From NCBI GenBank assembly GCA_016303095.1, contig JAEDMH010000024.1, positions 1 through 21,569 on the forward strand: a stretch of DNA of 21,569 nt, in the 5' to 3' direction. This document shows positions 1 through 10,997 of this stretch, in pieces. How positions within the stretch are numbered: position 1 is the stretch's first letter; every line of letters begins with the position of its first letter. Made by a program: the position numbers and the translations under genes. Under the pieces are notes generated by a model that was not told the DNA's origin, did not search any database, and saw only the letters and a program-made list of their open reading frames with translations. Source of the DNA: Lentisphaeria bacterium (GTDB taxonomy: Bacteria; Verrucomicrobiota; Lentisphaeria; Oligosphaerales; Oligosphaeraceae).

Positions 1-16
1 GGTGGGAGGGGGAGGC

Positions 17-1654
<1,638 letters not shown>

Positions 1655-1760
1655 AATGATGAATGACTCCTTTACAGGTTTATCTTAGGGAATGGAAGAG
1701 AGAAGAGAGGACAGGGCGGAGGTGAGGCAGCCCGGAGGCGCGGCTCCGCCCCAGGGGCTC

Positions 1761-2051
1761 TTACTCCACAACGGCAAGAATGTCGGAGCTGGAGAGGATC
1801 TTGTAGGTCTTGTCGTCGATCTTGATCTCGGTGCCGCCGTACTTGCTGGTGAGAACGAATTCGCCGGCCTTCACTTCCATGGGAATGAGTTTGCCGGAAT
1901 CGTCGCGGCGGCCGGGGCCCACGGAGATCACCTTCGCCTTCAGGGGCTTTTCCCGGGCGGTGTCGGGCAGGTAGATGCCTCCCTTCTGCTCCACGGTCTC
2001 CTCAACGGGTTCGACGAAGACGCGGTCGCCTAGCGGTCTGATGGTGGACAT
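1761..2051 (-). CDS. groS: Co-chaperonin GroES (10 kDa, Hsp10)
   Basis: This is the small chaperonin lid that caps the GroEL ring. The 96-residue length is normal. The N-terminal STIRPLGDRV segment is the family signature, the mobile-loop region follows (EQKGGIYLPD), and the protein ends with KILSSSDILAVVE. ATG at 2051 has a good AAGGAG ribosome binding site about 11 bases upstream. It lies 102 bases after dnaK and 106 bases before groEL, so the main cytoplasmic folding machines sit side by side. No CIRCE repeat precedes it. The dnaK-groES spacer instead holds a strong GC hairpin. Confidence 0.98.
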   Translation of the reverse strand: MSTIRPLGDRVFVEPVEETVEQKGGIYLPDTAREKPLKAKVISVGPGRRDDSGKLIPMEVKAGEFVLTSKYGGTEIKIDDKTYKILSSSDILAVVE

Positions 2052-2091
2052 GTGTGTGTATGCTCCTTGTCTGTGTTTGGGTTGGAGGAAT

Positions 2092-2124
2092 CCCGGCGGG
2101 GCGGGCGAACCCTCCGGCGCCGGG
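2092..2124 (-). other. GC-rich hairpin in dnaK-groES spacer
   Basis: On the minus-strand transcript a 7-base stem (CCCGGCG at 2124-2118, CGCCGGG at 2098-2092) encloses a possible inner GGG-TTCG-CCC hairpin. It starts about 30 bases after the dnaK stop and ends about 40 bases before the groES start. No T run follows on this strand, so it is not a standard terminator. It could separate or stabilise the two cistrons' mRNAs. That role is inference. Confidence 0.4.
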
Positions 2125-2153
2125 CTTTTTCGGTTTTGGGGAAATGAGGGGAA

Positions 2154-4079
<1,926 letters not shown>

Positions 4080-4180
4080 ATGAATCATTCCTCCGTTGGT
4101 TAGGAAACTTCTCGCCGTCCCGCCCTCACCCGTTCAGAAAAAAGCACGGGGACGCACGACACTCACAAAAAAGACGGACA

Positions 4181-4201
4181 GGCATGAGCAATACGCATGC
4201 C
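4181..4201. repeat. GGCATG-N9-CATGCC inverted repeat
   Basis: Six-base arms are separated by nine bases, about 100 bases upstream of dnaK. The nine-base spacer is the same as in CIRCE, but the arm sequence is unrelated to CIRCE and shorter. CAATAC also occurs twice here (4189-4194 and 4201-4206), 12 bases apart. It could be an operator for an unknown regulator or chance. Confidence 0.4.
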
Positions 4202-4205
4202 AATA

Positions 4206-4223
4206 CCCCGGGGCGCCCCGGGG
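4206..4223. repeat. Perfect 18-base GC palindrome
   Basis: CCCCGGGGCGCCCCGGGG is its own reverse complement. It overlaps the left arm of the longer imperfect hairpin at 4217-4260, so the two RNA structures cannot form together. It lies about 125 bases before the dnaK start. Confidence 0.7.
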
Positions 4224-4331
4224 GAAGGAAAATGAGACAAAGTGTCGCACCTTCCCCGGGTTTTCTCCGCCCTATCCGGTTTTTTCGAGAGAGAGCGGGG
4301 CATTTCGACGCGGTGGGCGTCGTGATCCCGT

Positions 4332-6779
4332 CTAGTTCTGGAGTCTGTCCCAATGTTCCCGGATCGCCCGGGGGGACCAGTCTCTCCAGCAGAAATCCGC
4401 CCGAAGGAACCGAGCGCCCCGGGCCAGGGCCTTGGTCAGGAGAGTTTCCTGGGAGAGGGGATTTTCCCGCAAATAGACGGAGTGGCATTGGTCGTTGACC
4501 ACCTTCAGCCGTTCTCCCGCCCGGTTTTCCAGGGTCATTTCCTGGAAGCGGCACTCCTCGGGGCCGGCGCAGCGTCCCTGGAGGGAGGCATGGGCGCAGA
4601 CGGCAGAGAGAGCCAGAGGGGCGTCCTGGAAGACAGGGAACTCGGCCACGGCCCCCAGGCGTTCCGTCAAGGCCAGGAGATTTTCGGGGGTGTCATCGGG
4701 AGCGAGGGCCACCCTTTGGAGTCCCATCTCCTCCAGGAGGAATCGGGCGGCGGCGGTGTTGTTGACGTAGAGAGGCCAGTCTGCGGTGATGGAGGTGTTG
4801 TCCGGGGTCACGCTGACCTTGGCCAGACAGGGGAGCGCCCCCAGATTGGCGATCTGCCACTTTCGATATCCCTTGACGAAGAGTCGCCGGAGGAGGCTGG
4901 TCCACTGGTGTCGTCCATCCTCCCGTTGCAGCACGGGGAGCGCCAGGCGCATCCGTTCCCGGCCCACTCGGTTGGCCAGGAACTCCACCGACTCCAGCAT
5001 GGCGGAATCCTCCAGCCGTCCCAAATCCAGCACCACCTCGTGGACCTTTTCAAAGTCCTGGGGACCGAAGAGATTGAGGGCGAAGGGGCGATCCACCTTC
5101 AGAATCCAGCCCGCTTTCTCCAGTGCTCCCTTGGGGGAAGGCGCCCATTCCTCCTCCTGGCGGAGAATCCGGCTCTGCTCCTGCTGGCACTCCTCTTCCA
5201 TCACCCGGGACACCTCCTGGGCGGAGCGGCGGCGGAGTTCATTCAGCAAAGAGGCGGGGACAAAGCAGCCCTGGGGGTTGTCCACCTGCAGCTCCGCCAG
5301 CTGGAAGGGGGTGTCCCCCAGCTTGGCGAAGGCCTTCCGGGCATCCTCCTCCAGCGCTTGCGCAGAACGGGTGGAACTGGGCGACAAGGGTTCCTCCAAG
5401 GGCATCACGGTGGTGACATCGGACAATTCCCGGATGCCGATGGAGGGCTGGGCCACCACCTGGAGGGAATCGGGGCGCACTTTGAGGGAGAAATAGACGG
5501 GATGGCGGGTGCGCACCAGGGCCGGCCGCAGGGAGGGCCAGGAATAGCGGCGCTTCACGGCCTGGCTGGAGGTGCAGAAGACCGGCACGCCTTCGGGAAT
5601 CTGGGGATGTCCTTCCGGCAGGGGCACCTGGATGGTGGCTCCGTCCTCCGCCACAAAGACGCTCTCCCAAGTCTCGGCTCCCCCTTGGGGGAAGAGGCGA
5701 ATCTCGTCCACGGGGAAGCCGTAGGGGCGTTCCCGATCCGAGAGTTCCACCTGCAGGCCGTCATGCTTCTCCAGGGTCAGCCCCATGAGCTGGAAGCGGA
5801 GCCAGTCCCCGTCCTCCTGGGAGACCACCTCCCGCACCACCCCGGCAGGCACTCCCCGGGGCCCCGTCTCCTGAATGTCCGTGACGCCGGCGGGATGCTC
5901 CGCGGAGAAGCAGAAGCGGGTCCAGGGGCGGCTGAAGATGGTCTTCACATCCTGTTCGCACTGGCGGCGTTCCCCAGGCTGGAAATCCCCGTCCAGGAGA
6001 TGGCGGTAGTAGTTGGTGACGGCGGCCACATAGAGGGGAGTCTTCTTCCGCCCCTCCAGCTTCACCGAGGCCACCCCCATTTGCTCCAGGGTGGAGACGG
6101 CGTCCCCCAAGGCCAAATCCTTCATGGACATCAGGTGACAGCCCTGGGAGAGGGTCTCCCCCTCCTCCCCTTCCACCCGCCAGCAATTCCGGCAGACGTA
6201 ACTGCAGTCCCCCCGGTTTCCGCTATGGTCATGGAGGACGCTGGACAAGAGGCAAAGGCCGCTGTAGGCATAGCAGAGAGCCCCGTGGGCAAAGACCTCC
6301 AACTCGATGTTGGGAACGGCGGCCATGGCGGCGATTTCCGCCTCGGTCACCTCCCGGGCGGCGATCACCCGGTCAAAGCCCAGCTCCCGACAGGCCACCA
6401 TTCCCTCCACGTTGTGCACCGCCATCTGGGTGGAGGCGTGAAGGGGGAGTTCCGGCAGATAGCGGCGCACCAGGTGGGCGGTGCCCAGATCCTGGACAAT
6501 CAGGGCGTCCACCCCCAGATCCCGGAGTTGGATGAGGAGGGGCACCACCTGGGGGATCTCCTCCTGGCGCAGCAGGGTGTTCACCGCCACATAGACCTTT
6601 CGGGGATGTTCCCGGTCATCGTGGGCCAGCCCCAGCAGCACCTCCAGATCCTCCAGGGTGAAGTTCTCGGCATCCGCCCGGGCGGAGAATTGTTTCATTC
6701 CGACATAGACCGCATCGGCGCCATAATGGAAGGCGGCCACGGCGGTCTCCAGGTTGCCAGCAGGGGAAAGGAGTTCCAT
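4332..6779 (-). CDS. U32 family protein, RlhA-like (rRNA hydroxylation) with long C-terminal region
   Basis: This family was first named peptidase U32. Characterised members (RlhA, TrhP, UbiU/V) are iron-sulfur proteins that hydroxylate RNA bases or ubiquinone precursors. The start MELLSPAGNLE, the ADAVYVG segment, LHASTQM near residue 114 and FAHGALCYAYSGLCLLSS near 163 are U32 hallmarks. Cysteines at about 169, 176, 192 and 196 fit the cluster ligands. The protein has about 815 residues, longer than RlhA (about 650). Residues from about 370 resemble the DUF3656-type extension, and further Cys-containing segments follow near the C terminus. ATG at 6779 is preferred. A TTG six codons upstream is also open, and neither has a visible Shine-Dalgarno. 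It follows proB by 56 bases. The exact substrate (23S rRNA or other) is unproven. Confidence 0.85.
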   Translation of the reverse strand: MELLSPAGNLETAVAAFHYGADAVYVGMKQFSARADAENFTLEDLEVLLGLAHDDREHPRKVYVAVNTLLRQEEIPQVVPLLIQLRDLGVDALIVQDLGTAHLVRRYLPELPLHASTQMAVHNVEGMVACRELGFDRVIAAREVTEAEIAAMAAVPNIELEVFAHGALCYAYSGLCLLSSVLHDHSGNRGDCSYVCRNCWRVEGEEGETLSQGCHLMSMKDLALGDAVSTLEQMGVASVKLEGRKKTPLYVAAVTNYYRHLLDGDFQPGERRQCEQDVKTIFSRPWTRFCFSAEHPAGVTDIQETGPRGVPAGVVREVVSQEDGDWLRFQLMGLTLEKHDGLQVELSDRERPYGFPVDEIRLFPQGGAETWESVFVAEDGATIQVPLPEGHPQIPEGVPVFCTSSQAVKRRYSWPSLRPALVRTRHPVYFSLKVRPDSLQVVAQPSIGIRELSDVTTVMPLEEPLSPSSTRSAQALEEDARKAFAKLGDTPFQLAELQVDNPQGCFVPASLLNELRRRSAQEVSRVMEEECQQEQSRILRQEEEWAPSPKGALEKAGWILKVDRPFALNLFGPQDFEKVHEVVLDLGRLEDSAMLESVEFLANRVGRERMRLALPVLQREDGRHQWTSLLRRLFVKGYRKWQIANLGALPCLAKVSVTPDNTSITADWPLYVNNTAAARFLLEEMGLQRVALAPDDTPENLLALTERLGAVAEFPVFQDAPLALSAVCAHASLQGRCAGPEECRFQEMTLENRAGERLKVVNDQCHSVYLRENPLSQETLLTKALARGARFLRADFCWRDWSPRAIREHWDRLQN

Positions 6780-6835
6780 GGAGGGGGAGGGAGTCAATCA
6801 GAGGGAAAGGAAGAAGGAAGAGAGAAAAAAGGGGA

Positions 6836-7981
6836 TCAGTTCAGCACCAGGTAATCCTTGTGCACCGCCTCGGGAGATTCCACAGGATGTCCCAGAAGCT
6901 CTGGCAGACGGGCGCTTCTCTCGCCGCAGATGCGCAGGAGTTCCTCGCTGGAAAAGTTGGCGATGCCCCGGCCGATCTCCTGCCGCCGGGCATCCAGGAT
7001 CCGCACGGCCTCCCCCTTGCGGAAGACGCCGGAGACCCCCAGCACCCCCCCGGGAAGAAGGCTGCGGTTCTCCTTGAGGAGAGCCTCCCGGGCGCCATCG
7101 TCCACCACCAGGGACCCCACCGGCTCCGAGAAGAAGGCCAGAAAGCGTTGCCAGGATCCCATGGCCTTCCGGGAGACCGCCTGGCAGAAGAGGGTTCCGA
7201 TGTCCGCCCCGTCCAGGAAGCGGCTCAGATTCCCAAAGTCCCGCCCGTCCAGGATGGCCAGGGCATATCCTCCCGCCGTGCAGATGGAGGCGGCGTGGAG
7301 TTTGGTCATCATGCCGCCGGTGGAGTAGGGATTGCCGTCGGTGGCCCCGGCCATGGCCAGGAGCCCCTTGTCCAGGGCGGTCACCACGCTGAAGCGCTCT
7401 CCGAAGGAGCCGTCCTTCTCCACGGCATGGAAGGCGTCCACGGTGGTCATCAGTACCGTCAGCTGGGCCCCCATCATGGTGGCCACCATGGCGGCCAGGG
7501 TGTCATTGTCCCCGATTTTGATCTCCTCCACGCAGACGGAGTCGTTTTCGTTGACAATGGGGAGGATATCCTCCTCCAGGAGAGCCCGGAGACACTCCGC
7601 CACCCGGACATTTCGTTCCCGATCCCGCAGGTCGGCGGCGGTGAGAAGCAGCTGGGCGCAGTGGGCCCCGTGGGCCTCGCAGGCATTCTCGTAATAGCGC
7701 ATCAGATATCCCTGCCCCAGGGCGGAGAGGCCCTGGATCCGGGCCAGTTCCCGGGGGCGGCGCGTCCATCCCAGAATGGTCATGCCCAGGGGAATGGCGC
7801 CGGAAGTCACCAGAATCACCTCGATTCCCCGCTTCCGCACCTCCAAAAGCTGGGCGACGAGCTGGGCGGTGCGCTCCCCCGGAGCCTCCCGCAGAAGGTT
7901 GCTTCCCACCTTCACCACCAGACGACGCACCCCCTTCAACACCCCGTGACGGGCGCCATTGTCAGAAGAAAAGACGGCCAT
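6836..7981 (-). CDS. proB: Glutamate 5-kinase
   Basis: It catalyses the first step of proline synthesis, phosphorylating glutamate to glutamyl 5-phosphate, which ProA then reduces. The 381-residue protein has an amino-acid kinase domain (KVGSNLL near residue 25, VTSGAIPLG near 59, NENDSV near 150, GDNDTLAAMVA near 167). A C-terminal PUA domain follows (about residues 275-360, including GVLGVSGVFRKGEAVRILD). Start ATG 7981 has a G-rich stretch AGGGGG about 10 bases upstream. It begins only 12 bases after the fabF stop, so it is probably co-transcribed with fabF. This is an unusual neighbour for a proline gene. Its pathway partner proA lies about 7 kb away, at the other side of the dapA/fab block. 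Confidence 0.96.
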   Translation of the reverse strand: MAVFSSDNGARHGVLKGVRRLVVKVGSNLLREAPGERTAQLVAQLLEVRKRGIEVILVTSGAIPLGMTILGWTRRPRELARIQGLSALGQGYLMRYYENACEAHGAHCAQLLLTAADLRDRERNVRVAECLRALLEEDILPIVNENDSVCVEEIKIGDNDTLAAMVATMMGAQLTVLMTTVDAFHAVEKDGSFGERFSVVTALDKGLLAMAGATDGNPYSTGGMMTKLHAASICTAGGYALAILDGRDFGNLSRFLDGADIGTLFCQAVSRKAMGSWQRFLAFFSEPVGSLVVDDGAREALLKENRSLLPGGVLGVSGVFRKGEAVRILDARRQEIGRGIANFSSEELLRICGERSARLPELLGHPVESPEAVHKDYLVLN

Positions 7982-7993
7982 GGACGACGCCCC

Positions 7994-9250
7994 CTACCCC
8001 TCGTAGCGGGAGAAGACCACGGCGGCATTGTGGCCCCCGAAGCCCATGTTCAACTTCAAGGCGTGGCGCAGACCGGGCAGGCTCCGGGATTCGTTGGCCA
8101 TGTAGTCCAAGTCGCAGGCCGGATCCGGGTGATGGAGATTGATGGTGCCCGGAGCCATGCCCTCTTTCACCGCCTGGACGCAGACCAGGGACTCGAAGCC
8201 GCCGGCAGCCCCCAGAAGGTGTCCCGTCATGGACTTGGTGCTGGAGATGGGAACCTGGCGGGCGTGGTCGCCCAGCGCCAGTTTCAGCGCCTTGGTCTCC
8301 ACGGCGTCGTTCATGGGGGTGCTGGTGCCATGGGCGTTGACGTAGCCCACGTCCTGGGGCGTCAGGCCCGCCCGGCTCAAGGCGATGGCAATGGCCCGGG
8401 CCGCCCCGGAGCCATCGGCGGAGGGAGCGGTCACATGGTAGGCGTCGCCGGTGGCGCCATATCCCGTGACCTCCGCCAGGATTTCCGCTCCCCGGGCCAG
8501 GGCATGGTTCCGCTCCTCCAGGAGGAGGACGCCGGCGCCGGAGGCCGGCACGAATCCGTCCCGTTCCGCGTCGAAGGGGCGGCTGGCTCCCTGGGGATCC
8601 TGGTTATGGGAGGTCAGGGCGCGCATGGAGCCAAAGGCGGCCAGGCCCAAGTCCATAATGCCATTCTCCGTTCCTCCTGCCAGCATGGCCACCGCATCGC
8701 CCCGGCGAATCACCCAGGAGGCCTCCCCGATGGCGTGAAGTCCGCTGGCGCAAGCGGAGACAATGCCGAAATTGGGTCCTTGGAGATGATGGCGGATGGC
8801 CACCATGCCGGAAGCCATGTCTCCAATCATCATGGGAATGGTCATGGGGGAGACTTGGCGGGGGCCGGCTTGGACCAGCCGGGCGTCCTGGGTGGAAATG
8901 GTCTGCAACCCCCCAATGCCCGAGGAAATCATGACCCCCATCTCCTCGGGGGAAATCCCCTCCCCCGCCTTCAGCCCCGCCTGCGCCATGGCCTGATCAC
9001 TGGCCGCCACCGCATACCAGCAGAAGGGATCCATGCGCTGCTGCTCCTTGGGGGAAAGGTACTTCTCCAACGCCAACCCCCGGACACGCCCCCCCACACG
9101 GCAACGATACTCCTCCCCGTACTCCTCCAGAAGCTGGATTCCACTGACCCCCTCCAACAGGTTGCCCCACACCTCCTTCAGGGTGCTCCCCAAGGGAGAA
9201 ACCACCCCCAGGCCAGTGACCACAACACGACGCTCGCTCTCCGTCATCAT
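7994..9250 (-). CDS. fabF: Beta-ketoacyl-ACP synthase II
   Basis: It condenses malonyl-ACP with acyl-ACP in fatty-acid chain elongation. The thiolase-fold protein has the catalytic triad visible: Cys167 in VSACASG, His307 in NAHGTSTP and His344 in KSMTGHLLG, with Lys339. It ends with the GFGGHNAAVVF motif. An in-frame ATG at 9286 exists. The ATG at 9250, with AGGAG 8 bases upstream (GCGAGGAGC), is the correct start and gives 418 residues, normal for FabF. The usual acpP-fabF order is kept, but a 404-base spacer separates them. proB follows after 12 bases. Confidence 0.96.
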   Translation of the reverse strand: MMTESERRVVVTGLGVVSPLGSTLKEVWGNLLEGVSGIQLLEEYGEEYRCRVGGRVRGLALEKYLSPKEQQRMDPFCWYAVAASDQAMAQAGLKAGEGISPEEMGVMISSGIGGLQTISTQDARLVQAGPRQVSPMTIPMMIGDMASGMVAIRHHLQGPNFGIVSACASGLHAIGEASWVIRRGDAVAMLAGGTENGIMDLGLAAFGSMRALTSHNQDPQGASRPFDAERDGFVPASGAGVLLLEERNHALARGAEILAEVTGYGATGDAYHVTAPSADGSGAARAIAIALSRAGLTPQDVGYVNAHGTSTPMNDAVETKALKLALGDHARQVPISSTKSMTGHLLGAAGGFESLVCVQAVKEGMAPGTINLHHPDPACDLDYMANESRSLPGLRHALKLNMGFGGHNAAVVFSRYEG

Positions 9251-9654
9251 GGTTCTTGCTCCTCGCTTCACGATGCGCTCCAACACAACTCTAAAACAGA
9301 AACTCCTCCCCGAGAAGGCCGACCTAGGCCGAACCCCCTAAAGGAAAGGCCGCAATCCCGCCGGCAACCGCCAGGACAACAAAGGGAAAAGCCCTGAAGA
9401 CTCCCGCACCCTCTCGCCCGGCCACACCGACATTGCAGCCCGCATTCCGATGCCACAGGACGCTTCCCACGCCCCGGCAATCCTAAATTGTGGAAAGGGC
9501 CACCCCTCCCCCGCACTGCTCCAGGAACGGGATAGGCGGAAAGCAGGATGGCCCGCGGACAACGCCGCCATCCCCCTCCCCTCTCTTCCTCGCCGAGAAG
9601 GAAAGAAAGAAGGGAAAAAGGAAGGCGGTGCAGGAAGAAGGAAAGCCGACGAGA
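9251..9654 (-). other. 404-base acpP-fabF spacer, no confident gene
   Basis: This is an exceptionally long gap for these two genes. It contains a 30-base pure pyrimidine tract on the transcribed strand (9596-9625) shortly after the acpP stop. A direct repeat AGGCCGA occurs at 9316-9322 and 9326-9332, ten bases apart. One small open frame is present (9338-9571, 77 codons, ATG after a G-rich stretch). Its product is Trp/Ser/Arg-rich, with no domain, signal peptide or membrane segment recognised, so it is not called as a gene. No clear promoter or terminator was found. Confidence 0.5.
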
Positions 9655-9921
9655 CTAGAGCTCGCCAGACTTCTCTCCCATGGCCTTCTGGATGTAATCC
9701 GCAGCCTTGCCCACGGTCTGCATATTCTCCACCACATCGTCAGGAATGGTGGGAAGGCTGAACTCAGACTCGAACTTCATCACGAGCTCCACAATGTCCA
9801 GGGAATCCGCATTCAAATCCTCGATGAAACGGGCCTCGGGGACCACCTGGTCCTCACGCACACCCAACTGCTCCACGATGATGGTACGGACTTTCTCAAA
9901 AACATCGTTTCCTGCTTCCAT
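9655..9921 (-). CDS. acpP: Acyl carrier protein
   Basis: This small acidic four-helix protein carries the growing fatty-acyl chain on a 4'-phosphopantetheine arm. The attachment site is Ser40 in the NADSLDIVELVM motif. The 88-residue length is a little more than the usual 77-80, with a short N-terminal MEAGN extension and a GEKSGEL tail. ATG at 9921 has AGGAG 10 bases upstream. It sits between fabG (281-base gap) and fabF (404-base gap). A strong hairpin after fabG and these long spacers suggest it has its own promoter and mRNA, as expected for an abundant protein. The promoter itself was not recognised. Confidence 0.97.
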   Translation of the reverse strand: MEAGNDVFEKVRTIIVEQLGVREDQVVPEARFIEDLNADSLDIVELVMKFESEFSLPTIPDDVVENMQTVGKAADYIQKAMGEKSGEL

Positions 9922-10149
9922 GGAACAAAAACTCCTAAATGCTTGGGGATTGAAAAGACAAACAAACTACGAAAAACGCCATCTCCCCCGGGGAAAGACC
10001 ACCGCAAAAAACGAAATCCCGCCAAAGGGCGATTTTCATTCCTGGGAATCTTTCCTTGGCCAGGAGAAATAGGACAGGAATTGACAATCCTGCTGTGTTT
10101 TAGACAAAAGAACCTTCCCCGCCCGCAAAAAGTCAGTTTGGGTAAGATA

Positions 10150-10194
10150 ATGCCTGCCCCTGGTTTTGCAAGCCTTCGCCGTAGGGGCAGGCAT
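10150..10194 (-). terminator. Strong 12-base-stem hairpin after fabG
   Basis: ATGCCTGCCCCT (10150-10161) and AGGGGCAGGCAT (10183-10194) are perfect 12-base inverted arms around a 21-base loop. The hairpin begins 8 bases after the fabG stop on the minus transcript. The bases after it (TTATCTTACCC) are not a clean U run, so it may be a non-classical terminator, a 3'-end stabiliser or an attenuator. Formation of the stem in RNA is near certain; its role is inference. Confidence 0.55.
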
Positions 10195-10202
10195 CTGGCC
10201 GG

Positions 10203-10961
10203 CTACATGGCCATGCCCCCGTCCACGGAGAGGACCTGTCCGGTGATGTAGGCGGCGGCGGGGGAGGCCAGGAAGAGGACGGCGGCGGCGATTTCCTCGG
10301 GTTGGGCGATGCGTCCCAGGGGGATTTGGGTTTTGAGTTTTTCCTTCAGGGCCTCGGGGAGGACCTGGGTCATGTCAGTTTCCACGAAACCCGGAGCCAC
10401 GGCATTGACGGTGACGTTGCGTCCGGCGCATTCCCGGGCCATGGCCTTGGTGAGTCCCAGGATGCCGGCCTTGGCGGCGGCGTAGTTGGCCTGTCCGGGA
10501 TTTCCCAGGAGTCCCACCACGGAGGAGATATTGACGATGCGTCCCTGTCGTTGTTTCAGCATGGGCATCAAGGCGGCATGGATGCCGTTGTAGACGCCCT
10601 TCAGGTTGGTGTCCAGCACGGCGTCCCAATCCTCTTCCGTCAGGCGTGGCATAAGCTTATCCCGGGTGATGCCGGCATTGTTCACCAGGATATCCAGCCG
10701 TTGTCCGAAGGCCTCCAGGATTTTCCCGAAGACCAGATGGACTTCCGGGGTGTTTCGGATATCGCATCCGAAGCCCAGGGCCATGGATTCCTCCACTTGG
10801 CATTCCCGAGCCACCTCCCGGGCGGCTTCCTGGGCGGCGGCTTCTCGGGTGCCCAGGAGGGCCACCTGGGCCCCCTCTTTCAAAAACGCCTTCACAATGG
10901 CTCGTCCGATGCCCCGAGTGCCCCCGGTGACCACGGCTTTCTGTCCGGCAAGAATGCCCAT
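10203..10961 (-). CDS. fabG: 3-oxoacyl-ACP reductase
   Basis: This NADPH-dependent short-chain dehydrogenase reduces 3-oxoacyl-ACP in each fatty-acid elongation cycle. The 252-residue protein has the nucleotide motif TGGTRGIG (residues 12-19), NNAG (94-97), the catalytic serine in NISS near 146, and Tyr160/Lys164 in YAAAK. It ends with the usual ITGQVLSVDGGMAM. ATG at 10961 has AGGGAG about 11 bases upstream. fabD precedes it by 36 bases, giving the normal fabD-fabG order. A generic SDR role is possible by fold alone, but the context settles FabG. Confidence 0.97.
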   Translation of the reverse strand: MGILAGQKAVVTGGTRGIGRAIVKAFLKEGAQVALLGTREAAAQEAAREVARECQVEESMALGFGCDIRNTPEVHLVFGKILEAFGQRLDILVNNAGITRDKLMPRLTEEDWDAVLDTNLKGVYNGIHAALMPMLKQRQGRIVNISSVVGLLGNPGQANYAAAKAGILGLTKAMARECAGRNVTVNAVAPGFVETDMTQVLPEALKEKLKTQIPLGRIAQPEEIAAAVLFLASPAAAYITGQVLSVDGGMAM

Positions 10962-10997
10962 GTTCTGTGTCTCTCCCTAGTGCGTGAATGAAGGTGG

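Larger units (their letters stand above)
4080..4331 (-). promoter_or_regulatory. dnaK leader region with inverted repeats
   Basis: This 252-base spacer holds no credible gene. It contains three inverted repeats: an imperfect 11-base pair of arms (4217-4228 with 4250-4260), a perfect 18-base palindrome (4206-4223) that overlaps it, and GGCATG-N9-CATGCC (4181-4201). It ends in the GGAGG ribosome binding site at 4090-4094. Neither a CIRCE operator nor a clear sigma-32 or sigma-70 promoter was recognised by eye. Its position before the chaperone block makes it the likely site of heat-shock control, by inference. Confidence 0.45.

Noticed and set aside
2092..2130. Classic terminator (GC stem plus CTTTTT) on the plus strand
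   Set aside because: The stem is real, but the T run is on the plus strand where no gene is transcribed. Reported only as a hairpin on the minus transcript.
9338..9571. 77-codon open frame between acpP and fabF
   Set aside because: No recognisable domain or membrane segment, and another frame is also open here, so it is not called as a gene; only noted in the spacer.
10081..10110. Exact TTGACA box on the plus strand
   Set aside because: No matching -10 at 16-18 bases and no plus-strand gene downstream.
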